Program-made: the position numbers and the translations under genes
The notes under the pieces: model-generated
What the model saw: the letters and a program-made list of their open reading frames with translations, nothing else
What the model was told of the DNA's origin: nothing
Databases searched by the model: none
Shown: positions 21,829-31,377 of the stretch, piece by piece
How positions within the stretch are numbered: position 1 is the stretch's first letter
Layout of the letters: each line of letters opens with the position of its first letter
From: Clavulina sp. PMI_390
Taxonomy: Eukaryota; Basidiomycota; Agaricomycetes; Cantharellales; Hydnaceae
NCBI GenBank assembly: GCA_015039315.1
Contig: WIDE01000058.1
Span: 9,025 to 54,153, forward strand
DNA length: 45,129 bases
Reading direction: 5' to 3'

Positions 21829-22787
21829 TTAGTCGTCGAGAGAGATGACGGAAAAGCTGCTCTCGAGGTCCTGGACGTCGGGGCTATGCTGGAACACGGG
21901 GCTGAAGGGCGAGAATGAACCGTGGTACTTCGACTGATAGACAACCTCGTCCTCATCGCCGTTAAGAGCTTCCATAGCGCCGTCGCACTCCCAGTACTGG
22001 TCAGAGTCGACGGGAGCGGGAGGGCTGGGAGTAGGTGAAGGTGGAGCGCTGGTGGTGGCATCGCTGGGGAAGATAGAAGCGTCACTCTCGTCCGAGCCGC
22101 TGAGACTGGGAGAGTCGGAGGAGAGGGAGAGACGCTTGTAGGCCTCGAGACGGGCATCCAGCTTCGCCATGAGCTCGCGGAGACGAGCGAGCTGCTCTTG
22201 AGTCGCAGCGCTGATGTCAGGAAGTGGGGTATCGTCGTCCTCATCAGATGCACCATAGCCGTCGAGTTCATCCTCCATGTCGGCTTCGACTTCTCCGTCA
22301 TCTTCATCGTACTGAGCCGGGTCGGGATTGAGGTGCTCGAACATGGGCGAGTCGAATGCGTTTTCCGCATGTTGAACTTGGGCACGGTTTTCCGCGATGG
22401 GACCAAAGAGTTCTTGGAGCCGGGCGGCTTTCTCAGCGTCGTAAGTGGTGGGAAGAGAAGAGCCAGTAGCTTGGCAGGTAAAGGTGAATGCGCACGAGAA
22501 TGGCGCGAATGAGGTCGCCTGCAAGCTGCGTCCTGCAATCCCATGAGAGCTGTCACCCCCACGAGCTGCACGGCACAATTTGGCACGACGCATGCTACGA
22601 GGGAAAAGACCTTTGAGGGAAGTAGACTTTTGGTGATAGTGGAGATCCTGTGATCGAGTTATGGTAAGGCTGACACCTCGACCAATCGAACAGGGAATGG
22701 AGAGCTTACAGTTGTGAACCAGATGGTTGCAGGGAATACGGAGAGACCGCCAGCGGTCGACGTATTGACAGGGTGATAGACAGGCAT
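21829..22787 (-). CDS. Acidic protein of unknown function
   Basis: Two exons on the minus strand, 22787-22710 and 22647-21829, joined by a phase-0 intron with good GT-AG ends, give about 298 residues starting MPVYHPVNTSTAGG. A TATA box (reading TATAAG on the minus strand) lies at about 22896-22902, some 110 bp upstream, which supports this start over the internal ATG at 22593. After a basic, Ser/Thr-rich N-terminal third come DAEKAARLQELFGPI, a very acidic segment (QYDEDDGEVEADMEDELDGY) and a short predicted helix (QEQLARLRELMAKLDARLEA). The tail is Ser/Pro/Asp-rich and ends SSFSVISLDD. I do not recognise a family. It is probably a soluble, partly disordered protein. Confidence 0.6.
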
Positions 22788-23509
22788 TTTGAAGAACGAG
22801 AAATCCAGAGAGGTCGAGGAGAAAAGCGAGCTGTAAGATTGGCAGAAGATGGGGGGAAAGAGAAGGATGCTGGAGAGGTCGCTTGGGTAGAGCCTCTTAT
22901 ATCCGTACGTTTGACACTTCCGCTGTTCTGTCCAACGATTATTTTTGGCATGACCATCTTGAGACGGACCGAGAGATTCAGAAGCAGGAGGTGACACCAC
23001 CGCAGGTGCGAGGCTTGTTTGGTTACCCTCGACGCATACACTTATCCAATGGGAAAAATATCTTGCCTGTTACATAGATTTTCGGCTTTTGGGTTTATCG
23101 CATCAACGCTTTCGCCGGATTAGAGCCCAGATTCATGAAATATGCAGCCAGTCCTCTCCAGGCCGCGACTCTTTTTAATGGGAGTAAGCATCAACCTCAT
23201 CAGCGGTGCGGCTTGCCTTTGGTTTCGAAAGGTGTGGTCAATAGTCCTTGGCGCAATCGGATAAATCGCAACCGCGCACGTGAGGCCGGGCGAGTAGAAT
23301 GTTAAACACGCACAGACACTTCAAACTCTCTTGGCTCATGTTCCCAGAACGTTACATCTGGTGACGTAGTCACTCCGGCCTTGAGGTTCCGAGCTTTTCG
23401 ACAACAACAGCCACAACGATAGTACCTCACACGACGCCACACACCTTTACTCTCCCTTGAGGAATCTGATTAAGTGTCTGCATAAAAGCAACTCAATCAT
23501 AGCACTTCC
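22788..23509. promoter_or_regulatory. Divergent promoter region
   Basis: Spacer between the acidic gene (-) and the first DUF6697-like gene (+). It holds the minus-strand TATA box at about 22896-22902. On the + side a perfect inverted repeat GTGAC-GTA-GTCAC lies at 23361-23373 inside a 26-bp block beginning ACGTTAC (23349). A related block stands upstream of the third DUF6697-like gene at 28001-28026. ATAAAA at 23482 is too close to the ATG to be a clear TATA box. Confidence 0.4.
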
Positions 23510-25662
23510 ATGAAGAAGACCTTGAAACGCGGAGCTGAGGAGCACGAGCAGGGGGCGGAAAAGTCGACACGCAAGGTGGGTTACCCCAACGTCAAGCAGA
23601 TATCACCGAATTATCAAATATCTACACGTAGCAAATAAAACTTGAACGATCAGCTGGACCTAGTCATGCGCCGAAGGTATGTTTTATCGCCGCGCCCAGG
23701 CCCGTTGGGAGCTGACGGAGGATCCGTCCAGAGTGCATCAAGATCAAATGGTGGCAGCACCAACGTGAGTTGGCATTCCTCGTACGAATCTAAATTTCAC
23801 TGAAATTCGGTGTTTTGCAAAGTCTGGGCCCCACCCCACAACTGGTAAAACAGAACGGTCCCTTGTAAATGCTCTACCCCTCCTATACTCAGCCTGTAGC
23901 GTTTCATCCTGATTGCATTCATAATGATAGGAGGAACTACAGGCCATGATTAATAAGATAATCTCAAGACGTACCTCGTCCCTTGGCCGACCGAGTGGAC
24001 AGGCTTTTCTCTCCCCGGTTACTCCGGTCCGCACCTGGAGCACCCAGAAGCTAAGCGAGAGGTTCAACGTAGAAGCCTCAAGCCAGTCGATACTGACATG
24101 GGGTGCTGACAAGTTCATTGTTGGTGCTGGTGGAGATAGCGTACTTCTTCTTAATTCCGAACGTCAACCTCTTGGGCCCGCTACTCGTGGATCCCATGGC
24201 GTCCTCCTTGACACCCCAGAGCACAAGAGTTTGTATCGTTCTCTCGTGAAGGGACGGCCATTTGCCGTGTTTCTGGCAACAACGATAGAGCAGTGCATAT
24301 ATCTAGGTCACTATCGAGCAATCCTTCCCACTGACCTTACCTATGATGAATGGCGTTGTCTTCCACAACAGGTGATTACATTTCGACTGAGTTTCTCCTA
24401 CTTCAATGACCCGTAATATGTGGTGTAGACAAAATACTGCTGGTATCACATTGCGAATGGTCGCGATACCTGGAAGCAGTCTATTCGGGGCTTCCTCCGC
24501 CTGGGAGATAGCGCTCCAGTTAATTTTAGTGAACTTGAGAGCTCAATGAAGACGGATGATGGCTTCGTGAGTCGAATACTTCCTCTCTGACTCGCCCCTG
24601 TGATTGACATGATAGTGGTATCTATGACATTAGCAACTGTCCTGCTGGACTCTCGAATATCTAGAGTGCCGAAACGACTTCATGGATGACCTCAATTCGA
24701 AAGACATCATTACTATATCGGACGACGATACTACAACCAGAAACTTAACACCTGACCCTAAGAGTACAGTAGAGGACCCTGTCAAGGTTTTACTACATTC
24801 TATAACCTAAATAAGTGTGAGGCTCATTCCCATCCACTTTGCGCAGGAAAGAATTTCGCCTGATGTGATCAATATACATCCAATCGTACAAGCGCGCAGC
24901 AACGTATCCCCCTCCACTCCTATCCTCAATGCTTCCCTACAAGGCTTCGTGCGGAACCACATCAGTTCCATCTTTGGTGGTTCTCCGCAAGAGATGATTT
25001 CCGAGCCTGGTGGAGAAAGGGTGGTGCTAGACAATGTGCTCAATCTATGCTTCTTGCCATTCTGGAATCCTTGTGCACCTTCACAGCCAGGCGAACACGG
25101 TGTGCTATTTCGATCCCCAGAAGGGATGGTGCAAGATATTCCGAGCCCTGAATCCAATGGTATTACACTCTTTCGCCGCAGGGGTGCCAAGGACTGGGTC
25201 TACATGGGCCAATACCGGGCTTGGAGGATTATTCCGCTAACACCCGAAGAATGGGAGACGTTAGATGAGAAGGTGAGCTCCAGTTAACCCTTTCAGAATC
25301 ATGATCATGATTCCCACTCCCTGGTCAGACGAAGACGCAATGGTTCAAAAAGGCCAATTCGGTAGATTTGTGGAGGGATGAAATAAATTCTCATATGGAA
25401 GGAAAAAACGCTGGTGAAGAAGTGACAAAGGCTGAATTCCTCACGGCTATGCAACAAGGTTTCACAGTGAGTAACTTTATAATAATTACGAGCCGCTATG
25501 TACTGAAATCCCCATTTTTTTCTTCAGAAAATCGATTGTTGGTTCTTGGAGTTCATTCGTTATCGCCGAGAGTATGTTGATGTGTTAACTGGTGATCTAA
25601 CGCTTGCAGAAGCTCAGGAAAAAGCTGAGTCTTCATTGGGTGAGATGAAGATCGAGCACTGA
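23510..25662 (+). CDS. DUF6697-like protein with two tandem domain units
   Basis: Nine exons splice to about 520 residues: 23510-23575, 23632-23676, 23732-23764, 23943-24371, 24429-24566, 24634-24786, 24847-25272, 25329-25466 and 25528-25662. Every intron is phase 0. Two homologous units follow one another. Each has a core with a (Y)LGHYRA or YMGQYRA motif and an EW segment (LTYDEWRCLPQ; LTPEEWETLDE). A TK..W helix follows (TKYCWYHIANGRDTW; TKTQWFKKANSVDLWRDE), then a CW.LE module (LSCWTLEYLECRNDFMDDL; IDCWFLEFIRYRREYVDVL). The GQYR/EEW pattern resembles DUF6697, a family of unknown function expanded in basidiomycetes. I identify no catalytic residues. The intron at 24787-24846 links the two units in frame, so I call one gene rather than two. 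The third exon and the long intron 3 (23765-23942) are the least certain parts. Confidence 0.65.
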
Positions 25663-26883
25663 GGTCCTACCGGAGGGGTTCGGGCTCGCCATTTTGTGTG
25701 CTAGAAAGAGATATTTAACCTTATAGTGCACTCATGTAAACAATACGCACGAGGGATGGATAATATGAGTGAGCGAGTCGGACCATTAGCGTTTTATTGG
25801 CCAATTGAATACTATTTTGGATTGACTGATTCATCGACTGAGCAACAGATTGAGCTGAAATTATGGCTTCTTCTCTAGTTTCATGGCATCTATTAAAATG
25901 ATTATTTGATTCTGCATAGTCGTTTTCAGGGTTTGAGGAGAATTCCTCCGTCAAACCAACGTTGGTACCTATCCAACTCTGTTTCTTGCGAGGCTCAACC
26001 TCCCACGGTGCCCGCTGGAAATGCAATGAACCACATCGCAAGGAAGGATTGATTCATTCGTCTCCTGCCCAGGAGGCTCGTTCAGGGCAATTTCAATGGT
26101 ATGAATGATGGGCATCACAGGCACTGACCCGCAATTCTACTTCATGGGTACTTCTCAGATCTATCAGCTTTCAAGCTCCGATTATGATGAGCTAGTAGCT
26201 GAAGACGGATCGAATAAAGCACACTTCGGCCGTGGAGAAGATGTAGTATAGCAAACAATCATGCTGACGCGGTCAATTAGTATGGCTTAGCGCGAGAGAA
26301 GTCATTGTCGGAAGTAACCATTCAGCAAAAGGAGGGAGGAGGGAGGAGAAGGCAGTGTAGAGCAGCAGCATCTTTTATCATAGAGGGAAAGCGAGAAGGC
26401 GGGAGTTTTTGAGCCAAATAAGTGCTCCTGGGCAGGTTAGAGCTACGGTTCATAAGTGAGTAGATTGTGATCATAGCATTAATGGCCGTTGCTTTAAAGG
26501 GGACATCTTATGTCATGAACAGGGCTGTCTCACTTTTATAGTGGACTGGATGATGGGAAGGCTCTGAATTCTCGCTATGTGGGTCAGGAGAGCTGGTGAG
26601 TTCGCGATGAGTGTGAAGCACAACACTCACTTCTTGGACATTTAGCTCGCAACCTCGTCGAAAAAGATCACTGGCGTCTGGCTAAGCCACATTACGGACG
26701 GCTCAGCTCGGAAGAATGAGTACAAAAAGCTTGCGACGTATGAGAGAAGTTCCTTCTTCCTTGATTCCTAGAAGCGTTATCTTTCGTCACGTAACGACTT
26801 GGTGAGCTGGAGCATTCGGCTACGAAGGTTTGCTGATTCTCATTGTCGAGTCGTGAAAGTCTCATATAGCGCCACACGTCTAG
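25663..26883. other. Intergenic stretch, nothing recognised
   Basis: About 1.2 kb without a supportable gene. Short frames on both strands match nothing I know. A purine-rich run (GGAGGGAGGAGGGAGGAG type) lies at about 26331-26351. It may contain decayed duplication material from the DUF6697-like family, but I can see no alignable segment before 26884. Confidence 0.4.
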
Positions 26884-27545
26884 GAAGCAACCAAATAAAA
26901 GCCCAAGCGATCAGCTAGACCCATTACTATGCTAAATGTACGTGCTGCTTGAACTTATCAGGGTCACTGCCAACCTGACGGAGGATCCGCCAGACTGCGC
27001 CTGGACCAGATGAGGGAGAATACCATGACACAAATGACTATGCTGAGGTCTGCCTCTATCTAACATAAGGATCTGGACAAGCACCATTCACATATGATCC
27101 ATTTCTATCTAATGCCCAGGACCTGGAGTTGTTCGATCTCCCCGATCTTGAACCAATCACACCAGCTCCCTTGGGTATACATCCTCCCACACGTTCCCCA
27201 AAACCTCCTCCCCCCACTTTGTCGAATCCTGCGCAAATTGAACGCCCTCAGCGGCAGGTTAGATCCATTGTTGATGGTTCTTCGCAAACAATAAGCCCTA
27301 GCCAAGAGTTTGGCCAAGCACCCAACGGTACTGCTTTCTTCTCCCATAGTTCCCCCGCCCAATCGGGCTTTCTGGGTCAGTATCGAGCTCGGAAAGCAAC
27401 TCCGTTGTCATACGCTGAATGGGAGGCCTTGCCAAGGGTAAGCTCCAGCGAAACTTTTTCTGAGCCTCAATTGTTGCCCCCTAATCTCTGTTAGTCAAGA
27501 GAAATTGGACCAACACCTCAACATAGTGAACGTTCGGAGAGATGA
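26884..27545 (+). pseudogene. Truncated DUF6697-like paralogue
   Basis: Homologous to the flanking two genes but degraded. The second-exon equivalent (26894-26937) has one extra base relative to the paralogues and an in-frame TAA upstream, so translation could begin only at the ATG at 26929. Spliceable exons then follow: 26929-26937, 26994-27047 (TAPGPDEGEYHDTNDYAE), 27120-27437 and 27495-27545. The core is shortened: the long segment between the FGG motif and the QYRA motif is mostly missing. It still shows FLGQYRARKATPLSYAEWEALP. After the next intron the frame reads SREIGPTPQ and stops at TGA 27543-27545, instead of giving the TK.AW helix, and the CW.LE module is absent. At most a 143-residue remnant could be made. 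Confidence 0.6.
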
Positions 27546-28112
27546 GACGAATCCCGCCACTTCTTGTAACGTGCACGGAGGGTGACCATCGTCAGTTGAG
27601 AAGTCAGCAAACCATTGATTTTAAGATGTAAGAAAGTGTCCATCGAGAGAGTTCGCCATAGGAGAGGATTATGCAATGAAAAAGCGACTTCCCGTTTATC
27701 AAGTGCGCGACCCGAACCAGGCCCAGGACAAATGACACTAAGACTGAGAAGCTTGTTGAAAGCAAGGATACGAAACGCAGAATAGTGATTGGATGAATCC
27801 GTCGTTTCAAACCATAGCACCAGCTACAACAGACAGGTAACATGAAGCGAGAAGACAAAAATCGCCAGCGGGGTATCAGCAGGCTGCGGTGGGCCAGGAG
27901 GGGAGAACCAGTGATGGCAATCAACAAAGATATTAAGACGTGAGCTCAAAATGATAATATCTCACTTTATATCAGGGATCTGCACTCCCGTAGCGCCACA
28001 ACGTTACCTTTGGTGACATAGTGACTTAGTACGCCTGAAGGGGTCTACTGTATCCCACAATAGCAATAATGCTGGTGGTCACCGCGGACCCGTAATATCC
28101 CTTCACAATTTA
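27546..28112. promoter_or_regulatory. Intergenic and promoter region of the third DUF6697-like gene
   Basis: No gene is supported. A 26-bp block starting ACGTTAC (28001-28026) closely resembles one upstream of the first DUF6697-like gene (23349-23374). Minus-strand open frames here look like chance. Confidence 0.4.
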
Positions 28113-29385
28113 ATGAGATGCATTCCAAAAGAGCTCACTCTATTTTCCGCTTTACGCAGTCACGCAATCCTGAAACACAACGCTGAAGAGTATGAACCAA
28201 CTTTCGGACAACTAACAACAAACTTAAAGGTCCGCCCGACTTCAATCTAAGCCGCACGGATTCTTAGTAGTGCCTGATACGTAGCGAGTAAAGCTTGATC
28301 CATCAGCTGGACCTAATCGTGGCTCAGCCGTATGTTCTCTTCCGCCCTCTATGATCGGCGGAACCTGAGGGAGGATCCGCTCAGACTGCATCAGGAGCAA
28401 GTCAGGGAAGCTTCTATGACACAAAGAAAAAAGATACATCATCAGACTCTGACGCCGATTCAGATGAGTACGCCGAGGTTCGGTCGTATTCATCGTAATG
28501 ATCTGGACCAAGCGTACTATTCATGTTATCCGTGTTCTGATGCTCAGGAAATAGCTCCATTTGACGTCTCCAACCTGGGTCCCATGACAGCCGTATCTTT
28601 ACGCGGGCCTCCTAAACGTTTCTCCTCACCGAGAGACTCCATTCTCAATCCTTCACAACTTGATTTCCTCCGCTATCGAGTCACCGCTATCTTTGGTGGC
28701 TGCCCACAAGCAGCGATGTCGCAACCTAGGCAAGGAAGGGTGGTACTAAACAATACCCTCAACATATTCTTCTCGCCATCCTCGAGCCCTTGGGGACCCT
28801 CTCAGCCAGGCGAAGATGGTATTATATTCCGGTTTCCACAAGGAATGGTTCAGGATATTCCGACCACGGGGCCCAATGGCATTACACTCTTTCGCCGCAG
28901 TGGGACCAGCAGATGGCGCTATATGGGCCAGTACCGGGCCCAGAGGGTAGCTGGGGTATCACTAAGTGAGTGGTCTGGATTGCCTATCGAGGTAAGCTAC
29001 GATAAAGGCTTTTCAGGCTTTCCATGATAGCAGCCTAATTTGTTACTAGACAAAGAATGCGTGGATTACATATGCCAACAATCTAAAAGTCTGGAGAGAC
29101 GAGATTCTTTCTTTGAGACGAACGGTGCTCATCGAAGCTCGTGAAGTGGTGACTGAGGCCATACTCACCACCGTTTTGGGTTTGGGAGTTACAGTAAGTA
29201 GCTCTCGATGGGCTGACGGCCCCTGGAATCTTACGTTACTTGAATTTCTTCTGCAGATAGACTGCTGGCGTCTGGAGTACATCCGATATCGTCAGGAGTA
29301 TGTCGACGTACTGGCCGGCAATTTAACGGTGGCAGAAGCTGAAGCAGCATCAGGAGAATTGGAATCTGAGGATTTAAGCGGTTAG
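28113..29385 (+). CDS. DUF6697-like protein, single unit
   Basis: Six exons, all joined by phase-0 introns: 28113-28229, 28285-28329, 28385-28477, 28548-28991, 29050-29193 and 29257-29385. They splice to 323 residues. The N-terminal exon (LKHNAEEYEP) matches LKRGAEEHEQ of the first paralogue, and the second exon has the shared SAGP motif. The core runs LDFLRYRVTAIFGGCP, SQPGEDGIIFRFPQG, NGITLFRR, WRYMGQYRAQRV and SLSEWSGLP. The helix TKNAWITYANNLKVWRDE and the module IDCWRLEYIRYRQEYVDVL follow. The start at 28113 is chosen because it keeps frame with the conserved first-exon segment; the segment just after it has no counterpart in the first paralogue. Function is unknown. Confidence 0.65.
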
Positions 29386-30095
29386 GTGTCTGGCACGCTA
29401 CGGTTGATGTGCGAGTGTGGTCCGTATGCTGGTATGGGGCGGAGATTAACCGCAGCGTTGCCGATTGTATGACTTCTTCAGTCAACGACTGGTGTATATT
29501 GAGTAGCTGGAAGACCAATTTATCTTCCTACTGGAATGCTAGATTGACTTTCCAGCGGTTCTCGGTTATGAGAAGCTTGAAACGCGAGCAGCACAAGAAA
29601 TGTGTTCCTCTCTAATGTGGAACTGAGCCGCCTTGAATACACATCGCAAAAGGTAGACAAGATATCGGTTCGCAGATCTAGGGAGGCGGTCGCAACGGCC
29701 CAGAGGTAGGCAGCGTCCACAGGATACCAGCCAGAACTTGTCAAGGTATGCGGTAAGGGAGCTAACTTATCATCGGGGAAGCCTAACTTCGGATAAGTAG
29801 AAGATTAGACATTGGGGGTTAGACGGGCCAAATTTAGTTCGGAACGGGGAGCACGAGATAGTATCATTGCATGTGTATTATCGAAGAATAGTGCCAGCTA
29901 TTATTCAGAACTGATCAAGCGGAGTAGATCAACGTCTCCAGCACAGGAAAAGTAGACAATGAGACAGGGGAAACGGGAACAACTGAAAGGCAGGGATGTC
30001 AATGAAAGAGAGTGAATGTTATGAAAGGGAAACAAGGGTGGGAGGGCATTCGATGTGCATCGATGTGAGGAGTCAGCGAGAGGACAGGCGTGGGT
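29386..30095. other. Intergenic stretch, nothing recognised
   Basis: About 700 bp with no supportable gene. It contains the 3' flanks of the converging DUF6697-like gene (+) and the proline-rich gene (-). A short sequence at 29569-29600 vaguely resembles the first exon of the DUF6697-like genes, but no further exon follows. Confidence 0.4.
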
Positions 30096-30752
30096 CTAGT
30101 AAGCGTCACCACCTCTAGCTCTGAGGGAGGGCTTTCGAGTGCGAGTGGGAAGTTCTCGTTTAGGAGGGTTTGCGCGTGGTCGCGAGGGTCCTGCGCCCTC
30201 TGGAGGTGGCGTGGGAAGCTGGTAAGGCTGAAACGAGTGCGAGGCGCGAGGCGCTGGCTTCCTGGGGCTCTTGAGGTTAGACTTTGGAGGCTGCGGGGCG
30301 CGAGTCGTGGAGCTAGTCCTTCGGGAACGACGTAGAGTCTCCTCAGGTGGCGAAGGTGGTGGCTGAGCGAATGTAACCTTGGACGAGGTGTAGGACGGTG
30401 GCTTGATAAACGACTCGTGATCATGGCGGGCCAGTCCGTAGCGGTCGGTGTGGGGCATGGCATCCTTAGGATTGACATACTGAGGGACCTCCATCTGGAC
30501 CTCGGGTTCGATGTTCTCAAGCATGATCATGTTTGGATCCCAGTCGTTCATGGGACCCATTGGGTGGCGGTATGTGTCTGAGTCACGCAAAGAGGAAGGG
30601 ATCACGGAGAAAGATGAGGGTTGTTGTAGATTGGGAGGCAGGTAAGAGTACTCGTCTATGAGAAACCTCTCAGAGGGAGGCTGAGGCTCTGTTGGGGTTT
30701 CGTCATATGGATACTCGAAGTACTGGTCGATATTTTCGCAGTAGGAAGACAT
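30096..30752 (-). CDS. Proline-rich disordered protein, unknown function
   Basis: Intronless minus-strand frame of 218 residues beginning MSSYCENIDQYFEYPYDETP. The ATG at 30752 is preferred over the in-frame one at 30881 because a TATA-like element (reading CTATAAG on the minus strand) lies at about 30849-30855, between the two. The N-terminal half is acidic and aromatic (FLIDEYSYLPPNLQQP, MIMLENIEPEVQMEVPQYV). The C-terminal half is basic and rich in Pro/Ser/Arg (ETLRRSRRTSSTTRAPQPPK, ending SLRARGGDAY). There is no membrane segment or known domain. The compact promoter and coherent composition suggest a real gene. Confidence 0.55.
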   Translation of the reverse strand: MSSYCENIDQYFEYPYDETPTEPQPPSERFLIDEYSYLPPNLQQPSSFSVIPSSLRDSDTYRHPMGPMNDWDPNMIMLENIEPEVQMEVPQYVNPKDAMPHTDRYGLARHDHESFIKPPSYTSSKVTFAQPPPSPPEETLRRSRRTSSTTRAPQPPKSNLKSPRKPAPRASHSFQPYQLPTPPPEGAGPSRPRANPPKRELPTRTRKPSLRARGGDAY

Positions 30753-31377
30753 GATAGTCTCAGGAGGTCGAGTCACAGGGGTGGTAGTTGGCAGGGATAA
30801 GGAACGATGTGTTGGGCTATGGAGGGGAAGTCGCACTTCCACAAGATACTTATAGGGCGGATAAGATGGGCACGGTGGCATAGAGCGAACAAACTACATT
30901 CATTCGGCTTTGTAGTGGCTGCGGTCGATAAATGGGCCACATTTGTGACGGGACAAAGCAACAACGCTGGTGGCCACCGACGACTTAGCAGTTGCCAATA
31001 ATGGGTCAATTGAGGCTGAGAAGCGAGGTGATACCTCAGACGTGGAAGCAACAGAGTATTTAAGTAGCTGCGAGTGAGCAGGCATCCTAGCCATTGCTCT
31101 CATTGGGCTTTGCTCTTCCTTGCGCATGACAATTGTTGGTTTGTTGTTATTTACATTTGTTCACTACTGCTGTTCTCGGAGCGCGTTCATTTTGTTGAAA
31201 GAGCGAACCCGCTTTCCTGCTCCTGTGGTAAGCTTTTCGCGTCAAGCAGCGAATTTGTAAGTTATTGAGGTTATCCACATTACGGCCATCAGTTCACGGC
31301 TATAGATCTAGCAGTTGTGTGCAAGTGGTTACCACCTCACTAGCAACTGGGGAGGGCGAAGCCTGGCACATCCAGCA
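30753..31377. promoter_or_regulatory. Divergent promoter region
   Basis: Spacer between the proline-rich gene (-) and the SAP-domain gene (+). It holds the minus-strand TATA-like element at about 30849-30855 and a weak + strand candidate (TATTTAAG) near 31054. No gene is visible. Confidence 0.4.

Noticed and set aside
26980..27000. One-base deletion in the middle DUF6697-like copy relative to both paralogues at GATCCGCCAG
   Set aside because: The site lies inside an intron next to the acceptor, so it does not affect the protein frame.
28160..28175. Lost start codon (ACG at the place of ATG) in the third DUF6697-like gene
   Set aside because: An in-frame ATG at 28113 precedes the conserved first-exon segment and gives a complete phase-0 gene.
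29569..29620. Possible first exon of a fourth DUF6697-like copy
   Set aside because: Only about 30 bp resemble the start of the first paralogue; no second exon or core follows before the next gene.
29999..30520. Second overlapping minus-strand frame at the proline-rich gene
   Set aside because: It overlaps the better-supported frame 30096-30752, is mostly Arg/Ser/His and lacks a promoter of its own.
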